In this document: positions 1 to 9,147 of the stretch, one piece after another
Position numbering within the stretch: position 1 is the stretch's first letter
Layout: the number at the start of each line of letters is the position of its first letter
Source of the DNA: CAYULW01 sp964445815
GTDB lineage: Bacteria > Bacteroidota > Bacteroidia > Flavobacteriales_E > Vicingaceae
DNA length: 64,000 bases
Assembly (NCBI GenBank): GCA_964445815.1
Contig: CAYULW010000004.1
Coordinates: forward strand, 372,001-436,000
Direction of reading: 5' to 3'
Notes under the pieces: model-generated
Told to the model about the DNA's origin: nothing
Database searches by the model: none
What the model saw: the letters and a program-made list of their open reading frames with translations, nothing else
Program-made: the position numbers and the translations under genes

Positions 1-84
1 GAAGAAGTTCTGGGAGAAGTGTCTGATAATGAGGAATCAAATAATGATGGCAAGGAACTTGATAATGAGTCCACAGAAAATTAA
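1..84 (+). CDS. 3' end of a truncated gene, probably DNA gyrase subunit A
   Basis: The first 27 codons are open in frame 1 and end at a TAA at 82-84. The encoded tail is very rich in Glu, Asp and Asn (it ends in DNESTEN). Acidic, low-complexity C-terminal tails are usual for GyrA, and in many Flavobacteriia gyrA lies directly before a secreted TPR protein, as here. The identification therefore rests on tail composition and the neighbour only; any protein with an acidic tail would look the same. The gene starts outside the window. Confidence 0.45.
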   Translation, partial: EEVLGEVSDNEESNNDGKELDNESTEN

Positions 85-105
85 TTTTGAAATAAATTGG
101 AAAAC

Positions 106-1374
106 ATGAAATATCAAAGAAAAATAGCTTTCACCCTTATCATGACCTTGGCCTTTAGTACTGTTATGGCTCAGAAAGCTAAAGTAGTAAGTGCCTTCAA
201 TTATAATAAGTCCTATGAAAAGGATAAAGATTGTAGCGAACTGGTGAAAGGAATAGAGTCCATTGAGCCGGCAACGAAAGATCCAAAAACAATGAATTCT
301 GCAAAGACATGGTATTACGGAGGAAATCTGTATTTCAATTCCATGATTTCTGATCAAGCAGCTTGTAAAGATCCTTTTCCCAATGCGATGGATAAAACTT
401 ATGAGTTTTATATGAATGCTTTAAAGTTAAACATTAAGGAGCCTTCTGTTTCAGATTTAGATTTATCTAAAGAAGAAGATATGATGAAATTCGCACAAGT
501 ATTGCATGGAAAGGAAACCAAGCACACGGAGTTGGTTTATAAATTTGGTATTCTACAACAAAAATTCCCTTACTTGGCTAATGCATATATCAATGCAGGA
601 GTTGAAGCGTTTCAAACGAAAGATTTTGAGAAGGCGAAGAAATATTCAGAGAAATCAGTTCTGATTAATGGCTTGATGGGAAGGTTTGATTCATTGGGCA
701 TGTACAATACCGCTCTTGCGGCTGAAAATCTTAAGGAATATGATGAAGCACTAACTATCTATTCGGTTCTGGCTCAGGTAGGATATGGAGGGTCGGATAT
801 CTATTTCTACATGGCTAATGTATTGGGTAAGAAAGGAGAGGATGAGAAGAGAATAGAAGTTATAGACAAGGGCTTAGAAAAGTATCCGGGTAATTCTGAT
901 TTGATGATTGAAAAATTGAGTTACTTGTTAAAATCAGGGAAAGATGAAGAAGCCATGGCTTATTTTGACAAAGCGATAGCTTCTATGCCAAATAACCCTT
1001 CTTTGTATTATAATCGTGGCTTTACTTTTGAAAAAATGGGAAAAACTGCTGAGGCTGCTGCAGACTACAATAAAGCTCTTGAAGTAGATCCTGAGTTTTT
1101 TGACGCGGCATATAACCTAGGAGCCATGTATTATAATGCGGGAGTAGAGTGGAATAATAAAGCCAGTAAGTATGGGTTAAATGAGCAGTCTAAATATGAT
1201 GAAGCCATCAAAAAAGCCAATGAAAATTTTAAATTGGCGATGCCTGCACTTGAAAAAGCGCATTCGATAGATGAAAAAGATCAGGCAGCAATTGCTTCTT
1301 TGGTAAGTATTTATTCTCGGTTAGGTGAAGAGGAAAAATACAATGCGATGAAAGCTAAAATAGATAATCAATAA
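106..1374 (+). CDS. Secreted tetratricopeptide-repeat protein
   Basis: This 422-residue protein begins with a signal peptide (MKYQRKIAFTLIMTLAFS, then cleavage after VMAQ). The rest is helical with several TPR units: around residues 145-240 (AYINAGVEAFQTKDFEKAKK and a following unit) and 295-345 (NPSLYYNRGFTFEKMGKTAE, then a DPEFFDAAYNLGAMYYNAG unit). TPRs mediate protein-protein contacts, so a periplasmic scaffold role is likely but the partner is unknown. The longest frame starts at a TTG at 97; the ATG at 106 is preferred because the signal peptide starts there. It follows the upstream gene by 21 bases and probably shares its transcript, which ends at the hairpin just downstream. Confidence 0.85.
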   Translation: MKYQRKIAFTLIMTLAFSTVMAQKAKVVSAFNYNKSYEKDKDCSELVKGIESIEPATKDPKTMNSAKTWYYGGNLYFNSMISDQAACKDPFPNAMDKTYEFYMNALKLNIKEPSVSDLDLSKEEDMMKFAQVLHGKETKHTELVYKFGILQQKFPYLANAYINAGVEAFQTKDFEKAKKYSEKSVLINGLMGRFDSLGMYNTALAAENLKEYDEALTIYSVLAQVGYGGSDIYFYMANVLGKKGEDEKRIEVIDKGLEKYPGNSDLMIEKLSYLLKSGKDEEAMAYFDKAIASMPNNPSLYYNRGFTFEKMGKTAEAAADYNKALEVDPEFFDAAYNLGAMYYNAGVEWNNKASKYGLNEQSKYDEAIKKANENFKLAMPALEKAHSIDEKDQAAIASLVSIYSRLGEEEKYNAMKAKIDNQ

Positions 1375-1394
1375 TAGAGAATTCTTTTACAAGC

Positions 1395-1430
1395 AAAAAA
1401 CGGCTGAGCTTCAAAGCTCAGCCGTTTTTT
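1395..1430. terminator. Bidirectional rho-independent terminator
   Basis: A perfect 10-bp stem (CGGCTGAGCT / AGCTCAGCCG) with a TCAA loop is flanked by six A on the left and six T on the right, so it has a T-tract on both strands. It sits between the convergent TPR gene and the SxtJ-like gene and can serve both. Confidence 0.9.
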
Positions 1431-1455
1431 GTTTAAGGGTTTTTAATTTTTTGGA

Positions 1456-1833
1456 CTACCACATTTTCTCAAAGGATGATTTTAAAACTTTACCATCCTC
1501 GTCCATTCGCCACATGGTTTCGGTACTTTTCTTAAGCTTCAATTCGTCTTCTTTTTTTAACAAACGGGAAACAATAGCAACAGGAAATAAAAAAAGATAG
1601 AAGAAAAGACTCAGTAAAATGTTTGGGACAATATAACTCAAAAGTTCAGCCAACTTCATCCATAAAAAATCGATCCACTTTGACGCCTTATTTGAAAGTA
1701 AGCCTAAGAAGTTAATTAGAATACTGATGTATAAAAAAGCTTTGACATTGCTTATCAGGTAAATGACAAGCATACCTGAGCTAATAACAAGAACAGTATG
1801 AATTGGAGATGTCTTGGTTTTTTTATAGGCCAT
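1456..1833 (-). CDS. SxtJ-like small membrane protein
   Basis: This 125-residue protein has about three hydrophobic segments (near residues 11-30, 31-45 and 65-92) followed by a basic, soluble tail (RLLKKEDELKLKK...). The layout and the tail match the SxtJ-type membrane proteins that are commonly encoded next to NodU/SxtI-type carbamoyltransferases, and here it lies five bases downstream of one. Its biochemical role is unknown in the family; a membrane partner of the carbamoyltransferase or of its product is an inference from gene pairing. The identification is by size, topology and context. Confidence 0.7.
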   Translation of the reverse strand: MAYKKTKTSPIHTVLVISSGMLVIYLISNVKAFLYISILINFLGLLSNKASKWIDFLWMKLAELLSYIVPNILLSLFFYLFLFPVAIVSRLLKKEDELKLKKSTETMWRMDEDGKVLKSSFEKMW

Positions 1834-1838
1834 TGTTA

Positions 1839-3701
1839 TCAGTCCATTTTAAAGTGAAGTTTCCATTTTTCTTTGTTTTCCCAGTCCACTTGATCGGTTT
1901 TGCAATAAACATAGTCGTTAATTACCAAATAATCCATCTCGGTACTCATAAAGCAACGGTAAGCATCGTAAGGTGTACAAACTATAGGCTCTCCTCTTAC
2001 ATTAAAGCTGGTATTAATGAGTACCGAATGCCCGCTTAGCTGTTTAAATGCTTGAATAAGTTTATAATACCTTGGGTTAGTCTCTTCCTTTACTGTTTGT
2101 ATGCGAGCAGTAAAGTCCAGATGTGTAACAGCCGGAATATCGCTTCTTTGATGATAAAGCTTTTCCATCAAAGAACACTCATCATAATCGTCCGGTAATT
2201 TGGTTCTTTTCTCCTCTTTTACAGGAGCTACAAATAACATGTATGGAGAAGGAGCATTGAGATCAAAATAACTTTTATAGTCATCGTGTAACACTGAAGG
2301 GGCAAAGGGGCGGAAGCTTTCTCTATACTTAATGTTTAAATTGATCTTTTTCTGCATTTCAGGCTTAGTAGCGTCTCCAAGTATACTTCTATTGCCCAAT
2401 GCTCGAGGGCCAAATTCCATGCGTCCCTGAAACCATCCGATTACGCTGCCTTTTGAAATCTCTGAAGCAACAAATTGACTCAAGTTGTCAAAGTTTGAAT
2501 ACTTATTGTAAACGGCTTTTACCTTCCGATTCACAGACTCTATTTCTTTATTCGAATAATAAGGCCCCAGATAGGTGCCATTCATTTTATCTTCTTTGCT
2601 TATTTGTCGTTCTCCTCCAAAGTAAATGTAGTGAGCCGCTAGTGCTGCACCTAAAGCACCTCCGGCATCTCCGGCGGCAGGTTGAACATAGATGTCTTTA
2701 AAAAGGCCTTCTTGCAGAAGCAGTCCGTTAGCCACACAATTCAGAGCAACGCCACCGGCTAAACATAAACGATCGGATCGGGTCACTTTTTTTGCTTCAA
2801 TTGCCATTTTAAGCACAATTTCTTCCGTTACTTTCTGTATGGCAATGGCCAAATTACAATGGTGTTGTAAAATTTCCTCTTCAGGTTTTCTGATCGGCAT
2901 CTCAAATAACTGTTCCCATTTTTTTTGCCTGATCATTCTTAAGCCGGTTGCATAATTGAAATACTTTTGATTCAACCAAAAGGAGCCGTCATCTTTAACC
3001 TCAACCAAATGGGATTTGATGGTCTTAATAAATGCCTGAGTTTGCTCTGATTCAGAGTTGCCATAGGGCGCCAGTCCCATGAGTTTGTATTCACCTGAAT
3101 TGACTTTAAATCCTAAAAAATAGGTAAATGAACTGTAGAGTAAGCCAACAGAATGAGGAAAGTTAATGTGTCTTTTAAAAGTGATATCGTTTTCTGAACC
3201 ATGAGCAATTGTGGTGGTATTCCATTCTCCTACGCCATCTATTGTTAAAATTGCAGCTTCCTTATAAGGTGATGCAAAAAAGGCACTTGCGGCATGAGAA
3301 AGGTGATGCTTTGGAAATAAAAGCTTCAACCTTTTCTGATCAAAGGATTCAATGTCTTTAAAGCCATCATAAATGAGTTTCTTAAGAAACATCTTTTCAT
3401 TCAACCAAACGGGAATGGCCTTGAGAAAAGAGATTAAACCTTTAGGAGCGAAAGCATAATAAGTTTCTAATAAACGCTCAAATTTTAAAAGAGGTTTGTC
3501 ATAAAAGACTACAGCATCCAGTTCATCAATACTTAAACCGGTTTCCTCAAGGCAAAATTTGATAGCATTAACCGGAAAGTCTGCCGTGTGCTTTTCTCGA
3601 GTAAAGCGTTCTTCCTGAGCAGCAGCAATAATTTCTCCATCAATACATATTGCAGCAGCAGAATCGTGATAGAAAGCAGAAATACCGAGAACTTTTTTCA
3701 T
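1839..3701 (-). CDS. Carbamoyltransferase, NodU/CmcH/SxtI family
   Basis: At 620 residues it has the usual family length. These enzymes transfer a carbamoyl group from carbamoyl phosphate, via carbamoyl-AMP, to a hydroxyl of a sugar or natural product. The N-terminal Kae1-like domain starts GISAFYHDSAAA and carries the metal-binding HHLSHA motif at residues 132-137; a second conserved block is LCLAGGVALNCVANG near 315, and the C-terminal YrdC-like part contains GWFQGRMEFGPRALGNRSIL and the LINTSFNVRGEPIVCTP block. The acceptor cannot be predicted; no other natural-product genes are nearby, which suggests a glycan or envelope substrate. It sits between lplA (16 bases upstream) and the SxtJ-like gene. 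Confidence 0.93.
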   Translation of the reverse strand: MKKVLGISAFYHDSAAAICIDGEIIAAAQEERFTREKHTADFPVNAIKFCLEETGLSIDELDAVVFYDKPLLKFERLLETYYAFAPKGLISFLKAIPVWLNEKMFLKKLIYDGFKDIESFDQKRLKLLFPKHHLSHAASAFFASPYKEAAILTIDGVGEWNTTTIAHGSENDITFKRHINFPHSVGLLYSSFTYFLGFKVNSGEYKLMGLAPYGNSESEQTQAFIKTIKSHLVEVKDDGSFWLNQKYFNYATGLRMIRQKKWEQLFEMPIRKPEEEILQHHCNLAIAIQKVTEEIVLKMAIEAKKVTRSDRLCLAGGVALNCVANGLLLQEGLFKDIYVQPAAGDAGGALGAALAAHYIYFGGERQISKEDKMNGTYLGPYYSNKEIESVNRKVKAVYNKYSNFDNLSQFVASEISKGSVIGWFQGRMEFGPRALGNRSILGDATKPEMQKKINLNIKYRESFRPFAPSVLHDDYKSYFDLNAPSPYMLFVAPVKEEKRTKLPDDYDECSLMEKLYHQRSDIPAVTHLDFTARIQTVKEETNPRYYKLIQAFKQLSGHSVLINTSFNVRGEPIVCTPYDAYRCFMSTEMDYLVINDYVYCKTDQVDWENKEKWKLHFKMD

Positions 3702-3717
3702 TTAAATGATGATTTGT

Positions 3718-4698
3718 CTAGAACAAAACTGACATTAAATCTTCTTTTGTCATCTGATGAAAATAGGCATTAAGATCGTAGTCGTCCAAAGCTTTATTGA
3801 TGATGTCGGGGTCGTGTTTTAAACCAATCAGAGCTTCTTCTATTTCAACAACATCTTTACTTCCGAAAAAATCACCATGTATTTTTGCGGCCTTTATTTC
3901 ACCTTTATCTACATTCAGATTCATTTCTAAAGTTCCCCCTGTAGTTCTTATGCCTTGTTGAAAATCATATTTCGGCGAATGTCCAAAGTTCCACTCCCAA
4001 GTGGCATACTTATTTTCTTTGATTTCATTAATTGCATCAATATCTTCCTGGCTGAACTCATACATTTTACAGTCCTTATGAGTAGCCAATATATGTTCCA
4101 TGATTTTTTGAGTAAAAGCATCTAAGCTAAGAGGCTCTTTCAAATGATCAGCAACATTGGTCACTCTTTTGGGTATAGATTTCACCGCACGATCTTTATA
4201 TTTCAGAGGATTTATCTTCAAAGCACCGCTCACGTCTTTCATTTCAGATGAGTATAGAATTGTGCCATGATGCAATACCTTGTTCTTGAAAACATGTTCT
4301 GCATTACCTGAAAATTTCTTACCATCAATGGTAATGTCATTTCTGCCTTCAAACTTGGCATTTACATCCAAGTCCTGAAGCACCTCAATTATAGGCTGAG
4401 TATACTTTTTAAAGTCGACCATTTCAGTACTTTCTCCGGTCTTTGTAAATGAGAAATTCAGATTACCCAAATCATGATAAACAGCACCTCCTCCTGAGAG
4501 TCTTCTAACCACTTTTATGCCTTTTTCTTTGACATAATCAAGATTGATTTCTGCTAAGGTATTTTGATGTTTTCCAACAATGATAGCGTTGTCATTTCGC
4601 CAGAGCATAAAGCAGTCTTCTTGAATGTGCTTAAAGATATATTCATCCGTTGCAATATTGAAATAGGGATCTGTTGAATGGTGATATATGCAAAGCAT
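3718..4698 (-). CDS. lplA: Lipoate--protein ligase
   Basis: A 326-residue cytoplasmic enzyme that activates free lipoate with ATP and attaches it to the lipoyl domains of 2-oxo acid dehydrogenases and glycine cleavage H protein. The lipoate/AMP-binding signature RRLSGGGAVYHD is at residues 65-76, followed by the GNLNFSF strand and the DITIDGKKFSGNA segment that holds the catalytic lysine. The length includes the C-terminal accessory domain that full LplA proteins carry for the activation step. It ends 16 bases before the carbamoyltransferase start and probably belongs to the same long minus-strand transcript. Confidence 0.95.
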   Translation of the reverse strand: MLCIYHHSTDPYFNIATDEYIFKHIQEDCFMLWRNDNAIIVGKHQNTLAEINLDYVKEKGIKVVRRLSGGGAVYHDLGNLNFSFTKTGESTEMVDFKKYTQPIIEVLQDLDVNAKFEGRNDITIDGKKFSGNAEHVFKNKVLHHGTILYSSEMKDVSGALKINPLKYKDRAVKSIPKRVTNVADHLKEPLSLDAFTQKIMEHILATHKDCKMYEFSQEDIDAINEIKENKYATWEWNFGHSPKYDFQQGIRTTGGTLEMNLNVDKGEIKAAKIHGDFFGSKDVVEIEEALIGLKHDPDIINKALDDYDLNAYFHQMTKEDLMSVLF

Positions 4699-4718
4699 AA
4701 TTTCTGTTTTCGGCGAAA

Positions 4719-5246
4719 TTACGTCTTATCTTTTGCTTGAAGTTCCTTCCATGAGTCTCGGAAAAAAACTTTGAGCATTTCGATCTGATCGGCTCCCAGC
4801 TTCTCACCGGATTTACTGGCGATATAAGCTGTACTCATTAACAGTAAGGCAACAGGGAAGCCCCATGCAAACAAAGAACTTTCCCCTAAATTGTATTTAG
4901 TGAGGCCATAAATGGAAGAAAATAATCCAAGTATGCCAATACCAAAGTAGATAAACACAAATAAGGTCCAAACATTAGGCTTAGGTCCGATTAGGCCTCG
5001 AACAATTGATTTGTTTTCATCTTGTTCGTCTTTTTCTATTTCAAAGCTGACTCGGGGTGACCAAAAATGAGCTTCTTTTACAGGAACATCCAACACAAAA
5101 TAATTGCCGACTACTTTGGTAGGGAAAGCATGTGTTTTTGAATTGAATTTTTTTTTGAGGTGCGCAATCAAAGGGTCGGTAGCATATGGGACAGTAAACC
5201 TAAACCGTGGTCTAACGTGCAATTGTTCAAAGTCGAAATGTTCCAT
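4719..5246 (-). CDS. Conserved two-helix membrane protein of unknown function
   Basis: A 175-residue protein with a soluble N-terminal half (residues 1-85, rich in aromatic and basic residues, with motif ARPRFRF-like start HVRPRFRF) and two transmembrane segments near residues 93-113 and 126-144, followed by a short soluble tail. I do not recognise a named domain. It is located between porT and lplA, 20 bases upstream of lplA's start codon, so it is probably co-transcribed. No catalytic motif is visible. The gene looks intact and codon use is like that of the neighbours. Confidence 0.7.
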   Translation of the reverse strand: MEHFDFEQLHVRPRFRFTVPYATDPLIAHLKKKFNSKTHAFPTKVVGNYFVLDVPVKEAHFWSPRVSFEIEKDEQDENKSIVRGLIGPKPNVWTLFVFIYFGIGILGLFSSIYGLTKYNLGESSLFAWGFPVALLLMSTAYIASKSGEKLGADQIEMLKVFFRDSWKELQAKDKT

Positions 5247-5279
5247 TAGAAATGAAATTATGGAACAAGATAAATAAAA

Positions 5280-5987
5280 TTAACCCTCAAACAATAGACT
5301 TAGAATAAACATTTTAGGGACAATCCGTTCTATGGGATCACTCAATTCGGTATTGTCATGAATCAAAACATCGTCTAAAGTATAGCTCATCTTTAACTCA
5401 ACAGCAAACTTAAAATAGGGGAGAAAGAAGTCTGTTCCAAATCCAACTTCGGCGGCAGTGGTATTCCGTTTTAGTTTAATAATTGATTCAGGAATTTCAG
5501 AATTTAAAACATCTTCATTCGATGCAAGATCTATAGAGTATTTGGCTCCAACAATAAAATAAGCAGCAAAATTATTGAGTCGTTCAGATCGGTATTTTAA
5601 CAGAAGTGGGAAGTCTAAATAAGTTGACTCAACGGTTCTCTGAACCAAACGTGGTAAACCATCCTGTCCAATAAATAGAAAATCTAAGTTGCGCTGTCCA
5701 AAAACCAGAGTAGGCAAGAACCTTAAGTTAAATAAGCGATGGAGGTGCAAGTCAGAGACGATTCCCAAATTAAATCCACTTTGATTAATCACGTCTATTG
5801 ATGCTAGGCTATCATTAAACTGATTAAATGCTTTACGGTGCAAGGCAAAACTTCCTGAGTTAATGCCAAGAGAGAAACCGAAATGAATGGTTTTATTATC
5901 AAAACGCTGTAGATTTTGAACTTTGCTTTCTTGGGCGTAAATAGATACACTAAAGATTAAGACTAAGAAAAATGCGATTCTTTTCAT
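5280..5987 (-). CDS. porT: PorT-like outer-membrane beta-barrel protein (T9SS-associated)
   Basis: A 235-residue protein with a signal peptide (MKRIAFFLVLIFSVSIYAQ) and alternating hydrophobic/polar strands ending in an aromatic C-terminus typical of a small outer-membrane barrel. PorT (SprT) is required for type IX secretion and gliding in Bacteroidota, and in Flavobacteriia it is commonly encoded directly after ubiE, as here. This fits the two T9SS-sorted proteins at 18.6-22.4 kb. The longest frame begins at a TTG at 5999; the ATG at 5987 begins the signal peptide. The name rests on size, barrel pattern and synteny, so a generic PorT-family barrel remains possible. Confidence 0.75.
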   Translation of the reverse strand: MKRIAFFLVLIFSVSIYAQESKVQNLQRFDNKTIHFGFSLGINSGSFALHRKAFNQFNDSLASIDVINQSGFNLGIVSDLHLHRLFNLRFLPTLVFGQRNLDFLFIGQDGLPRLVQRTVESTYLDFPLLLKYRSERLNNFAAYFIVGAKYSIDLASNEDVLNSEIPESIIKLKRNTTAAEVGFGTDFFLPYFKFAVELKMSYTLDDVLIHDNTELSDPIERIVPKMFILSLLFEG

Positions 5988-6075
5988 TAAACGGTGCAAA
6001 GAACGTAAATCACTGGTTTAGGAGAAAACAAAAGCTCTAATTGTTTCATGTGACAGGAACGCATTTCAGATGGTT

Positions 6076-6804
6076 TTATTTTTCAGCGACATAAATACTC
6101 GCAATGCCAAACATCAATCGATGACTTTGATGGACTTTATATCCAAGAGAACGCAGAAAGAACTCAAAATCTTCTCCTTCAGGAAAAGCATTGACTGATT
6201 CGGGCAAGTAAGAATAGGCTGCCGAGTCTTTCGAAATGCGTTTACCAAGTTGAGGCAAGATGGTATGAAAATAAAAGTGATACAATTGTTTAACAGGGAA
6301 TTGCTTAGGTTTAGAGAATTCCAAGATAATTGCCTTTGCTCCCGGTTTTAAGACTCGCTTTATCTCTGAGAGTCCACGATTTAAATTTTCAAAATTTCTG
6401 ACTCCGAAAGCAACTGTTACCCCATCAAAAAAGTCAGAATCAAAAGGAATGTTTTCAGAGTCACCATAATCCAGATTGATTTTGTCATCGTGGCCTAGCT
6501 TTTTGATTTTTTCTTTGCCTTTTGAGAGCATGCCTTTGCTAATATCAATGCCGTAAACTCGATCCGGATTTAACTTCAAAGCTTCCAATGCGAAGTCTCC
6601 GGTTCCGGTGGCTACGTCTAAAAGCAATTTGGGCTGATCTTTAGCAAGTAAACCTATGGCCTTTTTGCGCCAGAGTTTATCAATACCCAAAGACAGAAAA
6701 TGGTTCAGGAAGTCGTAGCGATGAGAGATGTTGTCAAACATCTCGGCGACTTGTTCCTTTTTTGTTCCTGACTTCTCCTTATATGGAATTACTTCTTCAC
6801 TCAT
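6076..6804 (-). CDS. ubiE: Demethylmenaquinone methyltransferase
   Basis: A 242-residue SAM-dependent methyltransferase that completes menaquinone synthesis (also called menG in organisms lacking ubiquinone). Family signatures are MFDNISHRYDFLNHFLSLG near residue 23, the SAM-binding LDVATGTGDFALEA motif near residue 62, and VTVAFGVRNFENLNRGLSEI near residue 128. Its start overlaps the end of lepB by eight bases, indicating translational coupling. Length and motifs are complete, so this should be functional. Confidence 0.95.
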   Translation of the reverse strand: MSEEVIPYKEKSGTKKEQVAEMFDNISHRYDFLNHFLSLGIDKLWRKKAIGLLAKDQPKLLLDVATGTGDFALEALKLNPDRVYGIDISKGMLSKGKEKIKKLGHDDKINLDYGDSENIPFDSDFFDGVTVAFGVRNFENLNRGLSEIKRVLKPGAKAIILEFSKPKQFPVKQLYHFYFHTILPQLGKRISKDSAAYSYLPESVNAFPEGEDFEFFLRSLGYKVHQSHRLMFGIASIYVAEK

Positions 6805-8377
6805 TTTCCATCTTTAAGCGCTCTCCATAAGCTTCATCATCATCATGTATAATGGAGAACAATCTGTTCCATCTAACCTTACTAAAGAAGCTTTTGTTCG
6901 GGTCTAAAGACATCCAGATGAAAACGGCTTTTCCAACAATATGATCCTCAGGAACAAACCCCCAGAATCTACTGTCCTGAGAATTGTGTCGATTGTCTCC
7001 CATCATCCAGTAATAGTCCATTTTAATGGTGTAGGTAGTGCTCAGTTTTCCATTAATGTATATGCTGCCATCTTTTACCTCCAAATCATTCAGTTCATAA
7101 TCACGAATAATGCGCTCATAGAGTGGAAGATTAGCCAGACTTAATTTAATCACCTGTCCGGCATAGGGAATTTGTATGGGGCCAAAGTTATCTTCAGTCC
7201 ATGAAGTAGTATCTGTATTAGGGAAAATCGGATTGTTTCTTTCTTTCCCATCATCGTAATAACCTATTTTTTTAATTGATTTTTCTATGATCTCTACTTG
7301 TGGGAGCTTTTTGATCAACTCATAATTTTCTTGGGTCAAATTCATTTGCCATACATTGGGAATAGAAGTAAAGCCCGCTTCGGTAATGTCGTGCTCAGTC
7401 ATCAATTCCTGCATTTTATTAATGAACTGTTGATTATTCGTATTGCCTTTGAATTTTACATAGTAAAGAAATTGCAAACCCTTTGGTCTGTACGCTTCTT
7501 TGCCATTCACATAGAGATCAGCATTTTTAATTTCTATTTTATCTCCGGGTAAAGCAACACAGCGTTTGATATAATTTTCCCGTTTATCAACGGGGCGAGT
7601 AGTGATGTCAAACTCACTCCATACTCTTTTTCTTCCCATGTCACGGACCAATTGGTAATAGGTTTGGTTTTGTCTTTGAACAGCTACAGTATCACCGGCG
7701 GGAAAATTAAACACAACTGCTTCATTCCTTTTGACATCCTGAAACTTGGGCAATCTGGCATAAGGCAATTGAATGAGTTCTGAATAAGATTTCACGTTTT
7801 CTGTCAGCCACATGGTGTGGTGCGCAAAAGGAAAGAAGATTGGTGTATTTGGAATTCGACTACCGTAATTGACTTTACTTACAAATAGAAAATCACCAAC
7901 TAAAAGAGATTTTTCCATGGAAGAAGTTGGAATAGTAAAGGCTTCAATATAGATTGCTCTTATTGCTGTAGCCAGAATAACAGCAAAGGCTATGGCATCT
8001 ACCCATTCTCTGGCTCTTGACTTTTTATAGGTCTTCATGAACTCTTCTCCTTTCCACTGTATGTCTTTTTGCATACCCAGATAGCTAAAGTAGAAAGGAG
8101 TCAATATAACCGATAAAGCATGGTCTTTAAATTCAACACGACCACAGTTTTTCAAGAGTTCAACAATAATGCCTACCCAGACAATAAAGCCAACAAAAGG
8201 AATATAATAAACGAATGTCCAGTATTTTGGCTTATTGATTAAATCGACAGCCAGATAAGTACTGTAAAATGGAACAAGTGCTTTCCATCCTGCAAGCCCC
8301 GCTTTTTCAAAAAAAAGGTATAAGCCGATGTGTGAAACAAGAAAGTAGAAGAGAAGTATAATTATGGGTGTTATCAT
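6797..8377 (-). CDS. lepB: Signal peptidase I with N-terminal membrane extension
   Basis: A 526-residue membrane protease that removes signal peptides from exported proteins. Residues 1-110 form an extra domain with about three membrane segments seen in Bacteroidota homologues. A further segment at about 127-146 anchors the protease domain. The catalytic serine is S153 in PTSSMEKS and the general-base lysine is K271 in YIKRCVALPGD; the box E region GDNRHNSQDSRFWG is near residue 470. A large insertion between the lysine box and box E accounts for the length, which is about 200 residues above the E. coli enzyme. It overlaps dapB by four bases and ubiE by eight. Confidence 0.95.
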   Translation of the reverse strand: MITPIIILLFYFLVSHIGLYLFFEKAGLAGWKALVPFYSTYLAVDLINKPKYWTFVYYIPFVGFIVWVGIIVELLKNCGRVEFKDHALSVILTPFYFSYLGMQKDIQWKGEEFMKTYKKSRAREWVDAIAFAVILATAIRAIYIEAFTIPTSSMEKSLLVGDFLFVSKVNYGSRIPNTPIFFPFAHHTMWLTENVKSYSELIQLPYARLPKFQDVKRNEAVVFNFPAGDTVAVQRQNQTYYQLVRDMGRKRVWSEFDITTRPVDKRENYIKRCVALPGDKIEIKNADLYVNGKEAYRPKGLQFLYYVKFKGNTNNQQFINKMQELMTEHDITEAGFTSIPNVWQMNLTQENYELIKKLPQVEIIEKSIKKIGYYDDGKERNNPIFPNTDTTSWTEDNFGPIQIPYAGQVIKLSLANLPLYERIIRDYELNDLEVKDGSIYINGKLSTTYTIKMDYYWMMGDNRHNSQDSRFWGFVPEDHIVGKAVFIWMSLDPNKSFFSKVRWNRLFSIIHDDDEAYGERLKMENE

Positions 8378-9096
8378 GGTCTAAATTTAAGGACGTCTTT
8401 CATTGTAAAAACGCCGGTTTTATTATGTATGTATTCTGCCGCTAAAACAGCACCAAGAGCAAAGCCTTTTCGACTTTTCGCTTCGTGTTCTATACTGATT
8501 TGATCTATTACAGAAGTATAGGTGATTCGATGCGTTCCGGGAACATTTTCTTCTCTTATCGAGTTGATGTTCAGTACACCTTCTTCAGTTGTGGAATTAT
8601 TTTTCCACTCATGATATTCAGGATGCTCACCTATTAAGCCTTCCGCTAAAGTGATTGCCGTTCCACTAGGACTATCTAGTTTTTCTGTATGATGTACCTC
8701 TGTAATGCTTGCAGAGTAATCTTTAAAAGGTGACATCAAATTGGCCAATTGACGGTTAAGCTCAAAGAAAAGATTTACACCTACACTAAAATTAGTGGCT
8801 GCCAGAAGACTTCCGCCTTTTGCTTTGCAGTTTTCCTTTATAGCTTCGTAATTGGCATACCATCCTGTTGTCCCTATTACGATAGGCAGTTGATGATCCA
8901 GACAAAGGCGAATGTTTTGCTCTGCATTTTCGGGGCGTGAAAATTCAATGGCCACATCAGCTTTGTTCAGGTTCTCTGAATTCAAGTCATGTAGATTATC
9001 AGAACTGATTTTAAGCACAAGCTCATGCCCTCTTTCTTTTGCTATGCCTTCTATGGCTTTGCCCATCTTACCGTATCCGATTAATGCAATTTTCAT
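8374..9096 (-). CDS. dapB: 4-hydroxy-tetrahydrodipicolinate reductase
   Basis: A 240-residue NAD(P)H-dependent enzyme of the diaminopimelate/lysine pathway. The Rossmann start KIALIGYGKMGKAIE, the VIGTTGW block near residue 94 and the substrate-binding signature EVHHTEKLDSPSGTA near residue 133 are all present. The stop overlaps the lepB start by four bases. A perfect Bacteroidota -7 box lies 20 bases upstream of the start, so it can be transcribed separately from the parAB genes upstream as well as with them. Confidence 0.96.
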   Translation of the reverse strand: MKIALIGYGKMGKAIEGIAKERGHELVLKISSDNLHDLNSENLNKADVAIEFSRPENAEQNIRLCLDHQLPIVIGTTGWYANYEAIKENCKAKGGSLLAATNFSVGVNLFFELNRQLANLMSPFKDYSASITEVHHTEKLDSPSGTAITLAEGLIGEHPEYHEWKNNSTTEEGVLNINSIREENVPGTHRITYTSVIDQISIEHEAKSRKGFALGAVLAAEYIHNKTGVFTMKDVLKFRP

Positions 9097-9116
9097 GTCT
9101 AAATTATAAGGCGGTG

Positions 9117-9124
9117 CAAAAGTA
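9117..9124 (-). promoter_or_regulatory. Bacteroidota -7 box upstream of dapB
   Basis: On the minus strand the octamer is TACTTTTG, an exact match to the Bacteroidota consensus TAnnTTTG, ending 20 bases before the dapB ATG. No clear -33 TTG was found at the expected distance, so promoter strength is uncertain. Confidence 0.5.
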
Positions 9125-9147
9125 TTTGAATTATTTACAGGATTGGT

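Noticed and set aside
37..357. Minus-strand open frame over the gyrA tail and TPR gene
   Set aside because: Antisense to a clear gene with signal peptide and TPRs; composition is not protein-like.
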